A stretch of 64,000 nt of DNA from Cladocopium goreaui (lineage: Eukaryota > Sar > Dinophyceae > Suessiales > Symbiodiniaceae): NCBI GenBank assembly GCA_947184155.2, contig CAMXCT020001380.1, positions 284,501-348,500 of the forward strand. The letters are read 5' to 3'. Shown here piece after piece: positions 31,401-40,762 of the stretch (position 1 is the first letter of the stretch; each line of letters begins with the position of its first letter). Made by a program: the position numbers and the translations under genes. The notes under the pieces were generated by a model. The model had not been told where the DNA came from. It worked only from the letters and a program-made list of their open reading frames with translations, and searched no databases.

Positions 31401-31534
31401 CAAGGAAGGAAAGACAGAAGGAGAAAAAGAGAAAGGCATATGAAGATCAAGCATCAACGTATCAGGGCAACGTTAGTTGGGGTGGATCCTCATCTTCTTC
31501 GTCCAGACCATGGAGAACAAGCTTTTGGCTATGA
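28415..31534 (+). CDS. copia ORF4: EEP-like (exonuclease/endonuclease/phosphatase fold) protein
   Basis: 1039 aa from ATG 28415. The N-terminal ~600 residues have no recognised domain and include Glu-rich tracts (about 365-425). Residues about 615-975 show the motif series of the EEP fold: FWNLGNW (metal-binding Asn, 620-626), MNCEAGSLY (metal Glu, 682-690), RVCVYHVG (active-site His, 773-780), DFIAGDGN (catalytic Asp and Asn as in G-D-x-N, 808-815) and NDRDAHNPILIHL (final Asp/His, as in S-D-H-x-P, 959-971). EEP enzymes include AP endonucleases, LINE endonucleases, deadenylases and 2'-phosphodiesterases. The C terminus is basic then Ser-rich. No domain of this type belongs to normal copia elements, which integrate by rve integrase. 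Substrate unknown. Confidence 0.72.
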   Translation: MMIMAIDLYEDEAPANFCHFTIFALNKLRQFVDSRKELTAQSYRFFVEHAYNQFFQHEAFHQSARARTKVRECGSGDFHTSTKLDGYIWVAGKDKIAHIPESEQQNVDMEDHDDDDAEDDLEFLPRLQVFVRPQEEKASGSHEREEEGVGSQEREETQPQQEDEILPDANPRRNLEDRQGLFLVRQLKPEHRRILQDITLAGQSILTGDDLEGGQPLERGDISYFSLWLMMSALSDASFSTFMEQYAPMMGYEISYDKYHEFKLDIDQVLKDNEHLSAENFFGAEDPDLVDDDPNTPLPDLQGQSAGDPEYKHTIESLNIEDKHIILETDDDKLVECTLKWISMCNQNVQQKIKDSFVKPEERQEKEEDEDEEIAVEEEEEEKDTQEPHVPAESSLEKEESAPPERSSEKEESGEKKTDIQDDETAPEVKPAIRLYYGQDITGNEDDSVFRKLKDCFSDGYHGEWAGFYNKGYPASSKHRHMFWHVKYRKTMSPHQDYWYHLTDDQLMVEYIARHKDQNPQLELQELNQHIEYGCSDPRMHPLHQDKAESSSKEAEKRIDDDFGNLTKVLQDYVEDHKVLPYCMILHSLAYRYLGGGLSDPTYKDAEFPYRSSPQITAMFWNLGNWCRNRFEKCPVPERFQQFIPHIDYTIDEDHENFDETKSQFNNYFINVIKNFGGHLFMNCEAGSLYPHRERLDEVDFKTCFNDYHDLMVAARLGKDGYIKQIAGYQTDDNDTRVRQVSWAIFEVSWGKTKDRDTNEIVDLTRARMRMTRVCVYHVGQKYASDSAGIVGECLAVMAFECARYQVDFIAGDGNKACYYSTPKSPGVPTYQHSLIQFWINRMVGVATQAMRKYFDSSCPPIRVKHFISCSYRDLDFLATHLDGITTATYTDELMNKTNGKGDCCMLTVVEWGHSRLMCQEHLEDYEDEDHMNYVGEFYFKVNETCLHGDHNIFMVAPNDRDAHNPILIHLDPSDMSWNERHHYKHSFKKKQYSDTRKERQKEKKRKAYEDQASTYQGNVSWGGSSSSSSRPWRTSFWL

Positions 31535-32190
31535 GTGAGTGTAGACTTCTTTAAATGAAGATAACACAGCATGAGAGGCCGTGTACAGTTTTTCTGTGCA
31601 TCAACTTATTTCACACAGATGGCATATACTCTTTTAAATAGAGATAATGCCACAAGTGTCTGAACTTCAATTTAATGTAAAATAGATGCTCTTGTAAATA
31701 GAGATACTATACACATTTATCTCCATGGACCATCCTGCGAGCAGACCCTTCCGAATGGAGCGAACTCCAAAAATTACCAACTTCGATTTCAGTCCATTGT
31801 TTGCTTGAATGAGCAACTTTGGAGATCCGCTATTTCCGTTTATTTCGTGATTTGGTCAATTGTTTTTCGTATGACCTGAATTTCTGAATCTTGCAAACCC
31901 GAACTTTTCAATTCGAACCTTCACCGGTAGAGCGAGGCATTTTGCCTATGGAGAGACCGTGCGCGAAGCACCATTGGTCACTACTGGAAAAATTAGCGAA
32001 TCCGCTGTTCTTTTTCGACATGTCCTTAGGACATTCGCTGCTTTCACGTGTTTTTCAATTCGAAGCCACTGCGTAACTCCGGTTTCTTTTGCTATTTGCC
32101 ATTGTGTAGAGAAGTCAGGAAGATACTCTTAATACCAATTGGGTACGGCAAGGCGTAGTGCTCTACTCATTGCTTTTGAATTTGTGCCTG
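31535..32190 (+). other. 3' untranslated region of copia element
   Basis: No ORF. Three near-repeats with an AAATAGAGATA-like core lie at about 31545 (CTTTAAATGAAGATAAC), 31632 (CTTTTAAATAGAGATAAT) and 31686 (CTTGTAAATAGAGATACT). They are imperfect palindromes. The sequence just before the LTR is the 17 bp repeat, not an obvious polypurine tract. Confidence 0.6.
32174..32190 (+). repeat. 17 bp direct repeat, right border of cargo module
   Basis: TTTTGAATTTGTGCCTG, identical to 25901-25917, directly before the TG of the 3' LTR. Confidence 0.9.
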
Positions 32191-32389
32191 TGTTTTTGTT
32201 TCGACCTAATACCTACATAGGTACATGCATGAGTATTGAGCACATTTATATGCGCCCCTCAAGGCTCAAGAGGTATATAGAGTAACCCTGTAGACAAGCA
32301 CGGACCGGCAACAGGCTGAGTAAAACAAGTGCTGTCATTGGGGAAGACGCCTTAGCTGATCTTGAAGTAGACGCTAGGGCCCCTCTTCA
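32191..32389 (+). mobile_element. 3' LTR of large copia element
   Basis: 199 bp, TG...CA, two differences from the 5' LTR. Followed by ACCCC (32390-32394), the right copy of the target duplication. Confidence 0.95.
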
Positions 32390-32399
32390 ACCCCCCCCT

Positions 32400-32480
32400 C
32401 CCCCCCCACCACCACCACCACCATCACCATCATCATCATCATCATCATCGTCATCCTCATCGTCATCATCGTCATCATCG

Positions 32481-32517
<37 letters not shown>

Positions 32518-32565
32518 TGCCATCGTCCTCGTCATCGTCATCATCATCATCATCCATCATTCATC

Positions 32566-32631
<66 letters not shown>

Positions 32632-32660
32632 CATCATCATCATCATCATCATCATCGTTA
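32400..32660. repeat. CAT trinucleotide and TCATTCATCAT arrays
   Basis: (CAC)n then (CAT)n with CGT variants, then ATTCATC units. Ser/His/Ile-rich ORFs are artefacts. Confidence 0.92.
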
Positions 32661-32701
32661 TTCAATTACATTTTATCATTATTGGCAATCATTGTCATTA
32701 T

Positions 32702-32805
32702 CACGAAAGCTAGCGTCAGCTCGCTAGAGTCTTCTTGCTTTAGCACGTATTCCGGGGCTCCCCAAGGACATCACGTGATTTTTCCCGCGAAAGGGCCCCC
32801 CCCTG
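32702..32805 (+). repeat. CGAAAGCTAG-type dispersed repeat, second good copy
   Basis: About 90% like 16606-16708 and also ending in GCGAAAGGG plus a C run. Confidence 0.75.
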
Positions 32806-33014
32806 CCCCCTCCCCCATATATATCATTGTTATATATCATATATCATATATCATCATTGTTGCATCCTCGTTGGGACGAACAATGCCGCGACACGATGAT
32901 GACAGTCCCTCCGCAACTCACCTCTTCCCTTCCTTCTTTCTCCTACCCCGCTAGCTTTCGTCATCCACCCCCGGCCTCGAGTAAACACATAGTAACTTGT
33001 TTGCAGGGCGAACC

Positions 33015-33195
33015 CAAATAATAAAAGTGTCCCCTTTCAAGGAAAGATGTAGATGATAGTCACCAAAAATGCTCTTTAGCTCGAAGGTACACTTTTAAAC
33101 TATTTTGAAGCCTTTGTGGGATTCAAAATAGTAAAAAGTGCACCCTTTCAAAGGAAACATGTAGATGATAGTCAACAAACATGTTTTTTTCCCTC
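33015..33195. repeat. Tandem duplication of about 110 bp
   Basis: AAAAGTG(T/C)(C/A)CCC, TTTCAAAGGAAA and ATGTAGATGATAGTCA recur at about 33022-33065 and 33132-33180, separated by a TACACTTTTAAACTATTTT segment. Confidence 0.6.
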
Positions 33196-33284
33196 GAAAA
33201 GGTAAACTTGTTTTACTATTATTGGCATCTTTCCTTGAAAGGTTATATACGCATTTTTCAATGTCCTTTTGCCTGGCAGGAGCA

Positions 33285-33990
33285 ATATTTCCTCTACACT
33301 TTACATTCTACATTCTACACTTTACACTCCACACTTTACACTCCACACATTACACTTTATATACGCTTTACACTCCGCACTCCACACTTTACACTTCACA
33401 CTCCACACTCCAGAACTTTCACTTTGCAGTCCACACTCTGCACCCTCCACACTCTGCACCCTACACTCTACACTCCACGTTCTACACTGTACACTCTACA
33501 CTTTAGACTACCCTCTGCACTCTCCACTCTACAATCCACACTTTACGCTTTACACTCCGCACTTTACACTCCAGACTTTACACTCCACACTCTACGCTTT
33601 ACACTTTACACTCCGCACTTTACACTTTACACTCCACACTCTACACTTTCCACTCCACACTTTTCACTTTACACTTTACACTCCACACTTTACACTCCAC
33701 ACTTTACACTCTACACTTTATACTTTAGACTTTACCACTCTACACGCTACACTCGCCACTCTAAGACTCTACACTCCACACTTTATACTCCACACTCTGC
33801 ACTTTACACTTTCCACTTTAGACTTTGCACTCCACACTCTACAATTCACACTTTCCACCCCGCACTTTACACTTTCCACACTCCACAATCCCCACTTCGC
33901 ACTCTACACACTACATTCCCCACTCAACACTCCTCTTTCTTCGCACTACACACTTTGCACTCTACCCTCTTCCACATTCCACAGTGTGTG
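33285..33990. repeat. TACACT/CTCCACA minisatellite
   Basis: About 700 bp of six- and seven-base units (TACACTT, TACACTC, CACACTC). The Thr/Leu/His/Ser-rich ORFs across it are repeat translations. Confidence 0.93.
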
Positions 33991-34017
33991 CAGTGCAGTG
34001 GTACGGTAACAGGGGAA

Positions 34018-34560
34018 AATGTACAAGAGTGTTCAAATAACTTGTTTTACAAGAGTGTTTTACGTGACTGCATTCGGGTTCGTGGGTTACATCTTGTTTC
34101 ATTTTTTCCAGGTACAGTTCCGGCCACCATTCTTGTTACGGATTTTTTACGAACTAATTTTTTTATGTCCTCCAGAGGTTGGCTATTTCCCTTCGCAAAT
34201 ACATTATTTACAGGCATGTTGCTTTCAATTTTTTTGACAATGAGCGTCCGGCAGGTGCTTTTGTTGTGCCGAAGGAAGATTTGGCGAGTTACCCCACTTT
34301 ACGACCGTCAACACAGCCAACCACAGTGCCACCCAGGGTCGTTGCAGTGCCTGTTCAAGGAGTTCCAGTTTCAGACGTTGCAGAATGTCTAATCCAGTGG
34401 CCCACTTGCTGGGTGATTCTCTAGATTTTGCGCAGAATGTCTCGGCCTTCTCCCTCCCGCTCCATCCTCAAGACTTCGCCCGGCAATGGTGCGTGCTGGA
34501 CTTCCCCTGTGGTGCACGCTGGACTTCCCCCAGACTTCGCCCGGCAATAATGCGCGGTGG
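34018..34560. other. No gene recognised
   Basis: Short hydrophobic ORFs without motifs; one GACTTCGCCCGGCAAT unit is duplicated near 34470 and 34535. Confidence 0.35.
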
Positions 34561-34574
34561 ACTTACGCCACGTA

Positions 34575-34925
34575 GAATGTTGGAACTGATGCCAGATGTA
34601 GTGCCAAAGAGGTGCCAAAATCTATGCCAGATAGAATGCCAGAGAGAATGTCAGAATATATTTGTTAGAATGCCAGACAGGATGTCAGAGTTCATGCGAG
34701 AACCCATGCCAGATAGAATGCTGGAGCGAGTGTCAAAATGTTTGCCAAATGGCATGCCAAGAATGTCAAACTTGATGCCAGACAGAATGTCAGACAAAAT
34801 GTCAAAATATATATATGCAAGATAGAACGTCAGAAAGAATGTCAGGATAATGCCAGATAGAATGTCAGAATATATGTCAGACAGACTGCCATGAAGAATT
34901 TCAACATACATGCTAGGTAGACTGC
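34575..34925. repeat. ATGCCAGATAGAATGTCAGA tandem repeat
   Basis: Irregular units of about 20-30 bp (GATGCCAGA, AGAATGTCAGA, ATATATGTCAGA) run for ~350 bp. One frame gives a Met-Pro-Asp-Arg-Met-Ser repeat without other support as protein. Confidence 0.75.
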
Positions 34926-35990
34926 CATGTAGAGGGTCAGATGTTAAATGTCTGCCTGACTTGTTGTCAGGGTGGTGATCCTGCAGTCACGGCCACTTTA
35001 ATTAGAAAGTGCAGCTGGTCGTCGGGCACTTTACCTTAGTTAACAGTAACCACTGTTTGGGGTTGCTTGCCGGGATATTTTTTCATCCTGACCACTTGGC
35101 CAACATCATCAACAGGCCTGCCGGGCCTGAAGGGGTGATGATTCGGTGATGATCTATTGTTTGGAAGTTTGCAAACCCCTCAACCGAACCTCTCACCGCT
35201 TTAGATAGAATAAAAAGGAGGGGGGTATTTCCCGCCCAGTCTATTTCAACAAAAGCACCGGATTCCAAGCTTGAGATTCTGTTGTCACGAAAACGAGTTG
35301 GATGATCCCATCTGGCGGCCGCAGGAGGGTTTTTGAAACTGGACGCGAGAGATCTCAAACCTTTGGTTGACCCCTTCTTTGGACCTATGCCTACGAGGGA
35401 TGAAGTCGCTTCCGACTTTGAAGGGTCTTCAACTTCAGACAGCCCGCTGGTCATTATGCTGGAAGGACCGGGCTGGTGGCAGTATTGAAACGCTGTTAGC
35501 ACAGTCTCAGGATTGCTTTGCGGTCATGCCATCCTGTGTGTCAATGCCACTAAGACATCATCGAACCTTATCAAGCCGCTGTGAAACCAAATGTTGGTCC
35601 CAACTATTTTGTATTGTAGATTTTGTTGGGACTGGAACAGGCAGTGATTCGCAAGCTTTGATTCTTGGGAGTTCCATCTTTTACATCTCAGGATCAGGTT
35701 TTCTGGCAGTACCTTTGACAACTCCAGCGCCACTGAGAACGACGCAGTTCACGCCCTTGGTGCCGGTGCTGGGAGAGCAAACCGACTTGAGTCCCAGCAC
35801 CCAAACTGACACACATGACCAGGCCGGCCTGGGCTTGCAAAGTTCCCCCTATGACACCTTGTTTGCTGTGCTGTTGTAAACTTGAGCATTGAACTGTGGC
35901 GTGATTTGTTTTGCAGATGAGAATTTTTTGAACAGAAGTTGGAGGACGTTAGAACATGTCGGGGTCCTTTGCGCCAGGTCGGAGTTAAGC
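34926..35990. other. Spacer or 5' part of the CUB gene
   Basis: Contains open frames without recognised motifs (for example 35367-35879 on +). Because a CUB-domain gene starts directly downstream without a clear signal peptide, its first exon or exons may lie here, but none could be identified. Confidence 0.3.
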
Positions 35991-35999
35991 CAAGCCCCA

Positions 36000-38248
36000 T
36001 GCCTGGCCCATCTCCTGGCCACGGCGGCCACGGCGGCCATGGCGGTCACGGCGGCCACGGCGGTCACAGTGGGCAAGGTGGCCACAGCGGCAACGGCGGC
36101 AGTGCCAGTGATGGAGGACAGCCTGGGCAAGAGGAGCAAGAGGCTCAGGATCCATTTTGGCACAGCGATGAACCACTATGGAGCGTTGAAGGTTTGGGAC
36201 AGTGTCAGGTTGAGGGCCCTTGTCTTTCGAGCCCAAATTTTCCACACAATTACAACACATCGGAGAGATGCGATGTGTCTCTACCGCACTTTTCTGTGAT
36301 CAGAGTTACAAACTTTTCCACCGAGCGGCGGTATGACCGTTTGACCATCAACGGCTTCGATTATAGCGGCTCGGGATTGGGCTTGACAGGCACCTCACTG
36401 GTTTTGCGGTCCAATATCTCCTGGCAGTCAGATTTTTCTGAACAGAAAACTGGGTGGCGTATTTGTGTGGAAAAACCAGTTGCTTGTACTGATGGCCTTG
36501 ACTTCGTTCCTGTGAGCATTCCCGATTGCCCTTCCGCTGCAGACCCTTTGCCAGATTGCCGCACGGCAGAACCCGGCCAACTATGTGAAGGTGATGGGAC
36601 ATGTGGCACAAGAGAAGATATCAACAATTGCTACCACCCATTTCACACCTACCAACCCACACGAGATGTCTACCGAAAGAGAAGCGGAACAACTACAACG
36701 GTGACTCGCAGCACAAGGACGACAACAACACTGTCCACATTGACTACTTTAACGCTGACTAAAACAACTACCACCTCCACAACCACACCGCTTGTTTTCA
36801 GAACAACCAGTGGCGGTGGCAGGAAATGGACACTGGCAGGGCCTTGTCAAGTCAAGGGTGGCTGTTTGGAGAGTCCAAACTATCCAAGCTCCTATGGATC
36901 AAATGAATCTTGTGCCGCTTCCCTGCCTGCATTTTCAGTGATCACGATCGATGATTTTCACACTGAGAAATATTTTGACTATTTGAGCATCAACGGCTAC
37001 AGGTACAGTGGATTTGGTTCGAAGATTTTGAAGGGCACTTCAACTGCGTTGTGGTCGAATATCTCTTGGAGCTCCGATGGGTGGAACGCCGGAAACCAGA
37101 CGCATGGTCAGCTACGTTGGCGTATTTGTGTAGAACAACCAGTTGCTTGTACTGATGGTCTTGACTTGATTCCTGTGAGCATTCCTGATTGCCCTTCAGC
37201 TGCAGACCCCTTGCCAGATTGCCGCACGGCAGAACCCGGCCAACTATGTGAAGGTGATGGGACATGTGGCACAAGAGAAGATATCAACAATTGCTACGAC
37301 CCATTTCACACCTACCCACCCACACGAGATGTCTACCGTAAGAGTAACGGTACAACCAGGACATCGACTTCATCAACGACTTGGACATTGACAAGTACGT
37401 CGTCAACAACAGCTACAAAAACAATCAGTACTACTTCGGCAACAACTTCAACAACGTCGACATCAACAATGCCTTGGAAGACCAGCGGGCTGGTGAGTTA
37501 CACTGGGCTATGTACTGTGAAGGACAACTGCGTTCAGCAGGATGAGAGCAACCCTACTGTCAACCAACACTGCGCAATATCTTTTCCAAACGCCTCTTTT
37601 GTGACAGCAACTTGTCTGCAGGTCTGGGTATGAAACTATATTTCTCTAAGTTAGGGAAATTTCAAGACTCGCATGACTTTCGCGAAAACTAGCTTCAGCT
37701 AGCTGGAGTCCCTCTTGCTCTAGCATGTTCTTGGCCGTGGCTGAGCAGACTCATCTCAGATCTTCGATAGTATCAGGCTTAACATGGCTTAACTGCATCC
37801 CTCACCCCCAGCTAGCGACCCGGGCATGTCTTGGAACCTGATGGTTGTGGGTTCGTTTATTCCTCTGCGCTTTCTCAAGAGGCTTGCAAATGTAAAAACT
37901 GATATTGTGACCACCTCGATACATTGTCAAACTGCAATTTCCTCAGCATGCGCTCTTCTTCATGTGTCTCAGTCAAGCTAGCGCTAGCTGCCGCTAGCTT
38001 TCGTAGAATTCCCCCTACTTCTCTAAGTTGGGGAAATTTCGAGACTCTACAGCAAATACCAGGCGTTGGCCCGCCTCCACTGACAGTTGGCTCCTCAGGT
38101 AACCAAAGAAGGAGACAATTATTATACAGAAAGCTTGCTGATTGATGGCACGGTGAGAAGCTTGGCCAAAGTGGTACGCAAACTTTGACAGTGATTGGGA
38201 AGGGTCACATGTTTTTTGGTACGCTTTCATGTCAACCGATCTCTCTCC

Positions 38249-38281
<33 letters not shown>

Positions 38282-40762
38282 TATATATGTATATATATAT
38301 GTATATATATATATACACAGTATATATATATATACACACATCGCACACTCACCCATTGATTTTTCTATTTATTATAGAAAGGAAGTCTTCCGTGAAGGGT
38401 GTGGTGTCCTGTGCGCTTCATAATATACATTTTTTGTCTTCCAGCAACCAGCAACCGGCAACCGCACTTGCCACCGGCCACCGGCCACCGGAAACCGGCA
38501 ACCGCAACCGGCAACCGGCAACCGGCAACCGCCGGCATCGGCACCCGGCACCCGGCATCCGGCACCGGCGGCCACCGGCATCCGGCATCTGGCACCGGCA
38601 TCCGGCATCTGGCACCGGCATCATCCGGCATCATCCGGCATCATCCGGCATCATCCGGCATCATCCGGCATCATCCGGCATCATCCGGCACCGGCCACCG
38701 GCACCCGGCATCCGGCACCGGCGGCCACCGGCATCATCCGGCACCGGCATCCGGCACCGTCATCCGGCAACAGCCACCGGCAGCGACAAAAAAAATATAT
38801 ACTAGTGCGCTTGGGAGCGGGCATCCTGGAGGGCCGCTGCAGGGTGCTGCTTGAGGGTGATGCTTGAAGGTGCTGTTAGAGTGGCGTGTGCGTTTGGAGC
38901 TGGCATGGTGTCGCTGCACGGGGTGGCTGCGAGATGTCTAGGGTCTATGGCAATGTGGGCGTTGGGCCCTGATGGAGATTGCGATTACCAAAAAAATCTT
39001 TTGGTGTCTGGGGTCTATCCCGGCGTAATTGCTCTCATGGGAGCCGAAACAGGCCCCCCCCTAAGTACCCCCCCTACCAAATTAAAAATAATACATTATT
39101 AAGGCCTTATTAAGGCCTTATTAAGGATCCACCAAAATAATCATGGAATAAGGCGAGAATAAGGTCAAAACCTTATTCCTGCTCAGGCGCTCTCGGGAAT
39201 TACACCGGCAAGAGGCCCCAAACAGTGTGGCTGGTAGGAAGTCAATGTACCAGATACAAGCAACAGTAGCTATGGAACAGTAACAGATGAGGTTGTAGGC
39301 GGGATTGCAACTGGAGCAGCAGGACCTTATATATAACTTGAGCAAGATCTTGATGCTGGGCCAGCACCCCCAACAGAATCTCACAAGATTGTCAAAAGGA
39401 CCTGCTGCTGCTGGAGCGGATCCTTCAAGATCTTGATACAAGAACCTCCCAAGAACCTCCCAGAAGAGCTTTCATGCAAGCACCTCCAAAACATGGCGCG
39501 TGCACGCTCCTCATGCAAGGACCTCCTAGAGAGGATCACCAGGATCACTCTTGAGAGGAATTCAGCATATTTAGCAGAATCTCCACAGGAGAGCGAGCCC
39601 GTTTACACGAGAACTTACAATGAAAATGCATGAAAATGCCGCACTCGCAAAGCTCGAGAACCCCACGGCGCAGACTTTGTGCGAGCCTGCGCCGTCGACA
39701 TGCACATGGAATGGACTTGTCACAAGAGCCATTTTATGCGGGAACTTATAGTTTGTGCGAGCTAGCGTAGTCGAAATGCACATGGACATGTCACAAGAGC
39801 CATTTTATGCGAGAATTTACAAGAAAAATCCCGCGCCCAAAGATCCCGGCGCACGGTGTGTGCGAGCCTGCGCAATCGAAATGCACATGGACATGTCGCA
39901 AGAGCCGTTTCGTGCGAGAACTTACAGGAAAAATGCCGCGCCCCAGAAGTTAGGCGCACGTTTTGTGCGAGCTTGCGCAGTCGAAACGCATGGACATGTG
40001 ACGAGTCATTTTACGCCTGATCAAGCCTGTGCCTTTACATTTACCATGAGAACCCCTCAGTCTGGACACATTGTTTGGGGAATCAATCATATTGAATACT
40101 GGTGTTCAATAATTGTGATTCAATTCAGAGGCTTGAAATTCAATACAAACCTCTGCAGACCTGCTTTGAGCATTGGCAAGTCAGGAAGTGAGGACATGGA
40201 CGCCGAGACTATTCTTGTCCATCGAGATATTGTGTACAAGGAGAACGGAAGACGACGTTCCTACTCGAACTCGTATCACCGAAGGCGGGAGTATCACCGA
40301 AGACGTAGATCTCAGGGTCAGAAGCAAAGGTGGATGGTGTGTCTCGTTGACATCGGTTGTGCGGATGGTTTGCGACTAACACCTTCAATTACATGTCCAT
40401 TTCCGCAAGAGCTGGCTGCACTCCCAAGGTGTCAAGGCTCTGGAGCAGGAGAATTGTGCATAGCCAATAAGGGCGAGTGTTCTGTACCAAAAAATTTGGA
40501 GAATTGTCAAGGCTGGTATGGAACCCGATTCAGCGTCTATCAAAAAGAAACTGGGACAACTCGCACAAGCACAACCTATACCCGCACAAGCGCAGTTGTT
40601 GTTGTTGCAAGAGAGCCCGAGGCTGAGGCATTTCATTTAGAAGGGACTACAATTGCAGCGCTAGTGGTAGCAGCCCTCTTACTTGGAGGGATCGCATTGG
40701 CAATTATTGTTCGGGAATCCAAGAAGGCAACTTCACCCGATGGTGGCCCTTCAACAATTTGA
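36000..40762 (+). CDS. CUB-domain, single-pass membrane protein (multi-exon)
   Basis: A large open segment (36000-about 37622) holds a Gly/His-rich stretch and then two copies of a module. Each has a CUB-like domain (CQVEGPCLSSPNFPHNY..., ISW and WRICVE; 36204-36475 and 36840-37135) followed by a Cys-rich part (ACTDGLD, PDCPSAADPLPDC, LCEGDGTCGTREDINNCY) and a Thr-rich linker. A third CUB starts at about 37500 and is cut at a donor-like GGTCTGGGT. The missing end reappears at about 40330 (RWMVCLVDIGCADGL), followed by a third diverged Cys-rich part, a Thr-rich linker, a hydrophobic helix (IAALVVAALLLGGIALAIIV) and a short cytosolic tail, stop at 40760-40762. Topology is extracellular repeats, one membrane helix. 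Ligand unknown. Exact exon borders and the N terminus are not resolved. Confidence 0.68.
37680..38012. repeat. CGAAAGCTAG-type repeats (two diverged copies, opposite strands)
   Basis: CGCGAAAACTAGCTTCAGCTA with CTTGCTCTAGCATG at 37680, and the complement (GCTAGCGCTAGCTGCCGCTA then GCTTTCG) near 37977-38008. The two could form a large inverted pair inside the CUB-gene intron. Confidence 0.55.
38255..38340. repeat. CT and AT microsatellite
   Basis: CTCTCTCTCT then TATATATATG units. Confidence 0.9.
38450..38785. repeat. CCGGCA-based minisatellite
   Basis: Units CCGGCAA, CCGGCACCGGC, CCGGCATC and, at 38620-38690, seven consecutive CATCATCCGG units. About 330 bp within the presumed CUB-gene intron. 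Confidence 0.92.
38786..39600. other. Presumed intron sequence, no gene
   Basis: Includes an AAGGCCTTATT triplet repeat at 39102-39125 and CTTGA/AAGATC-rich sequence. Nothing coding recognised. Confidence 0.35.
39600..40005. repeat. Tandem repeat of about 100-120 bp, four irregular units
   Basis: GCGAGAACTTACA, CGGCGCA, GTGCGAGC(C/T)TGCGC, TCGAAATGCACATGGACATG and TCACAAGAGCCATTTTATGC recur in order at about 39608-39735, 39750-39820, 39821-39915 and 39918-39998. One frame stays open through several units, giving a repeated peptide, but it is probably not translated. Confidence 0.7.

Larger units (their letters stand above)
16709..32389 (+). mobile_element. Full-length 15.7 kb Ty1/copia retrotransposon with cargo ORFs
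   Basis: Bounded by LTRs that differ at two positions and by a 5 bp target duplication. Internal order: PBS, ORF1 (Gag plus protease), ORF2 (integrase, RT, RNase H) in the +1 frame, then two extra ORFs on the same strand (ORF3 Tpt1/KptA-like, ORF4 EEP-like), a ~650 bp 3' untranslated region and the 3' LTR. IN before RT defines copia order. All four ORFs are uninterrupted, so the copy may be competent. At 15.7 kb it is about three times the usual copia length; the excess is the cargo and the long acidic linker in ORF2. Confidence 0.95.

Noticed and set aside
32174-32190. Polypurine tract expected before the 3' LTR
   Set aside because: The bases there are T/G-rich, not purine; they are the right copy of the 17 bp repeat, so no PPT is annotated.
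33181-34392. 403-residue Thr/Leu/His-rich ORF
   Set aside because: Crosses the TACACT minisatellite; the open frame results from the absence of stops in the repeat unit.
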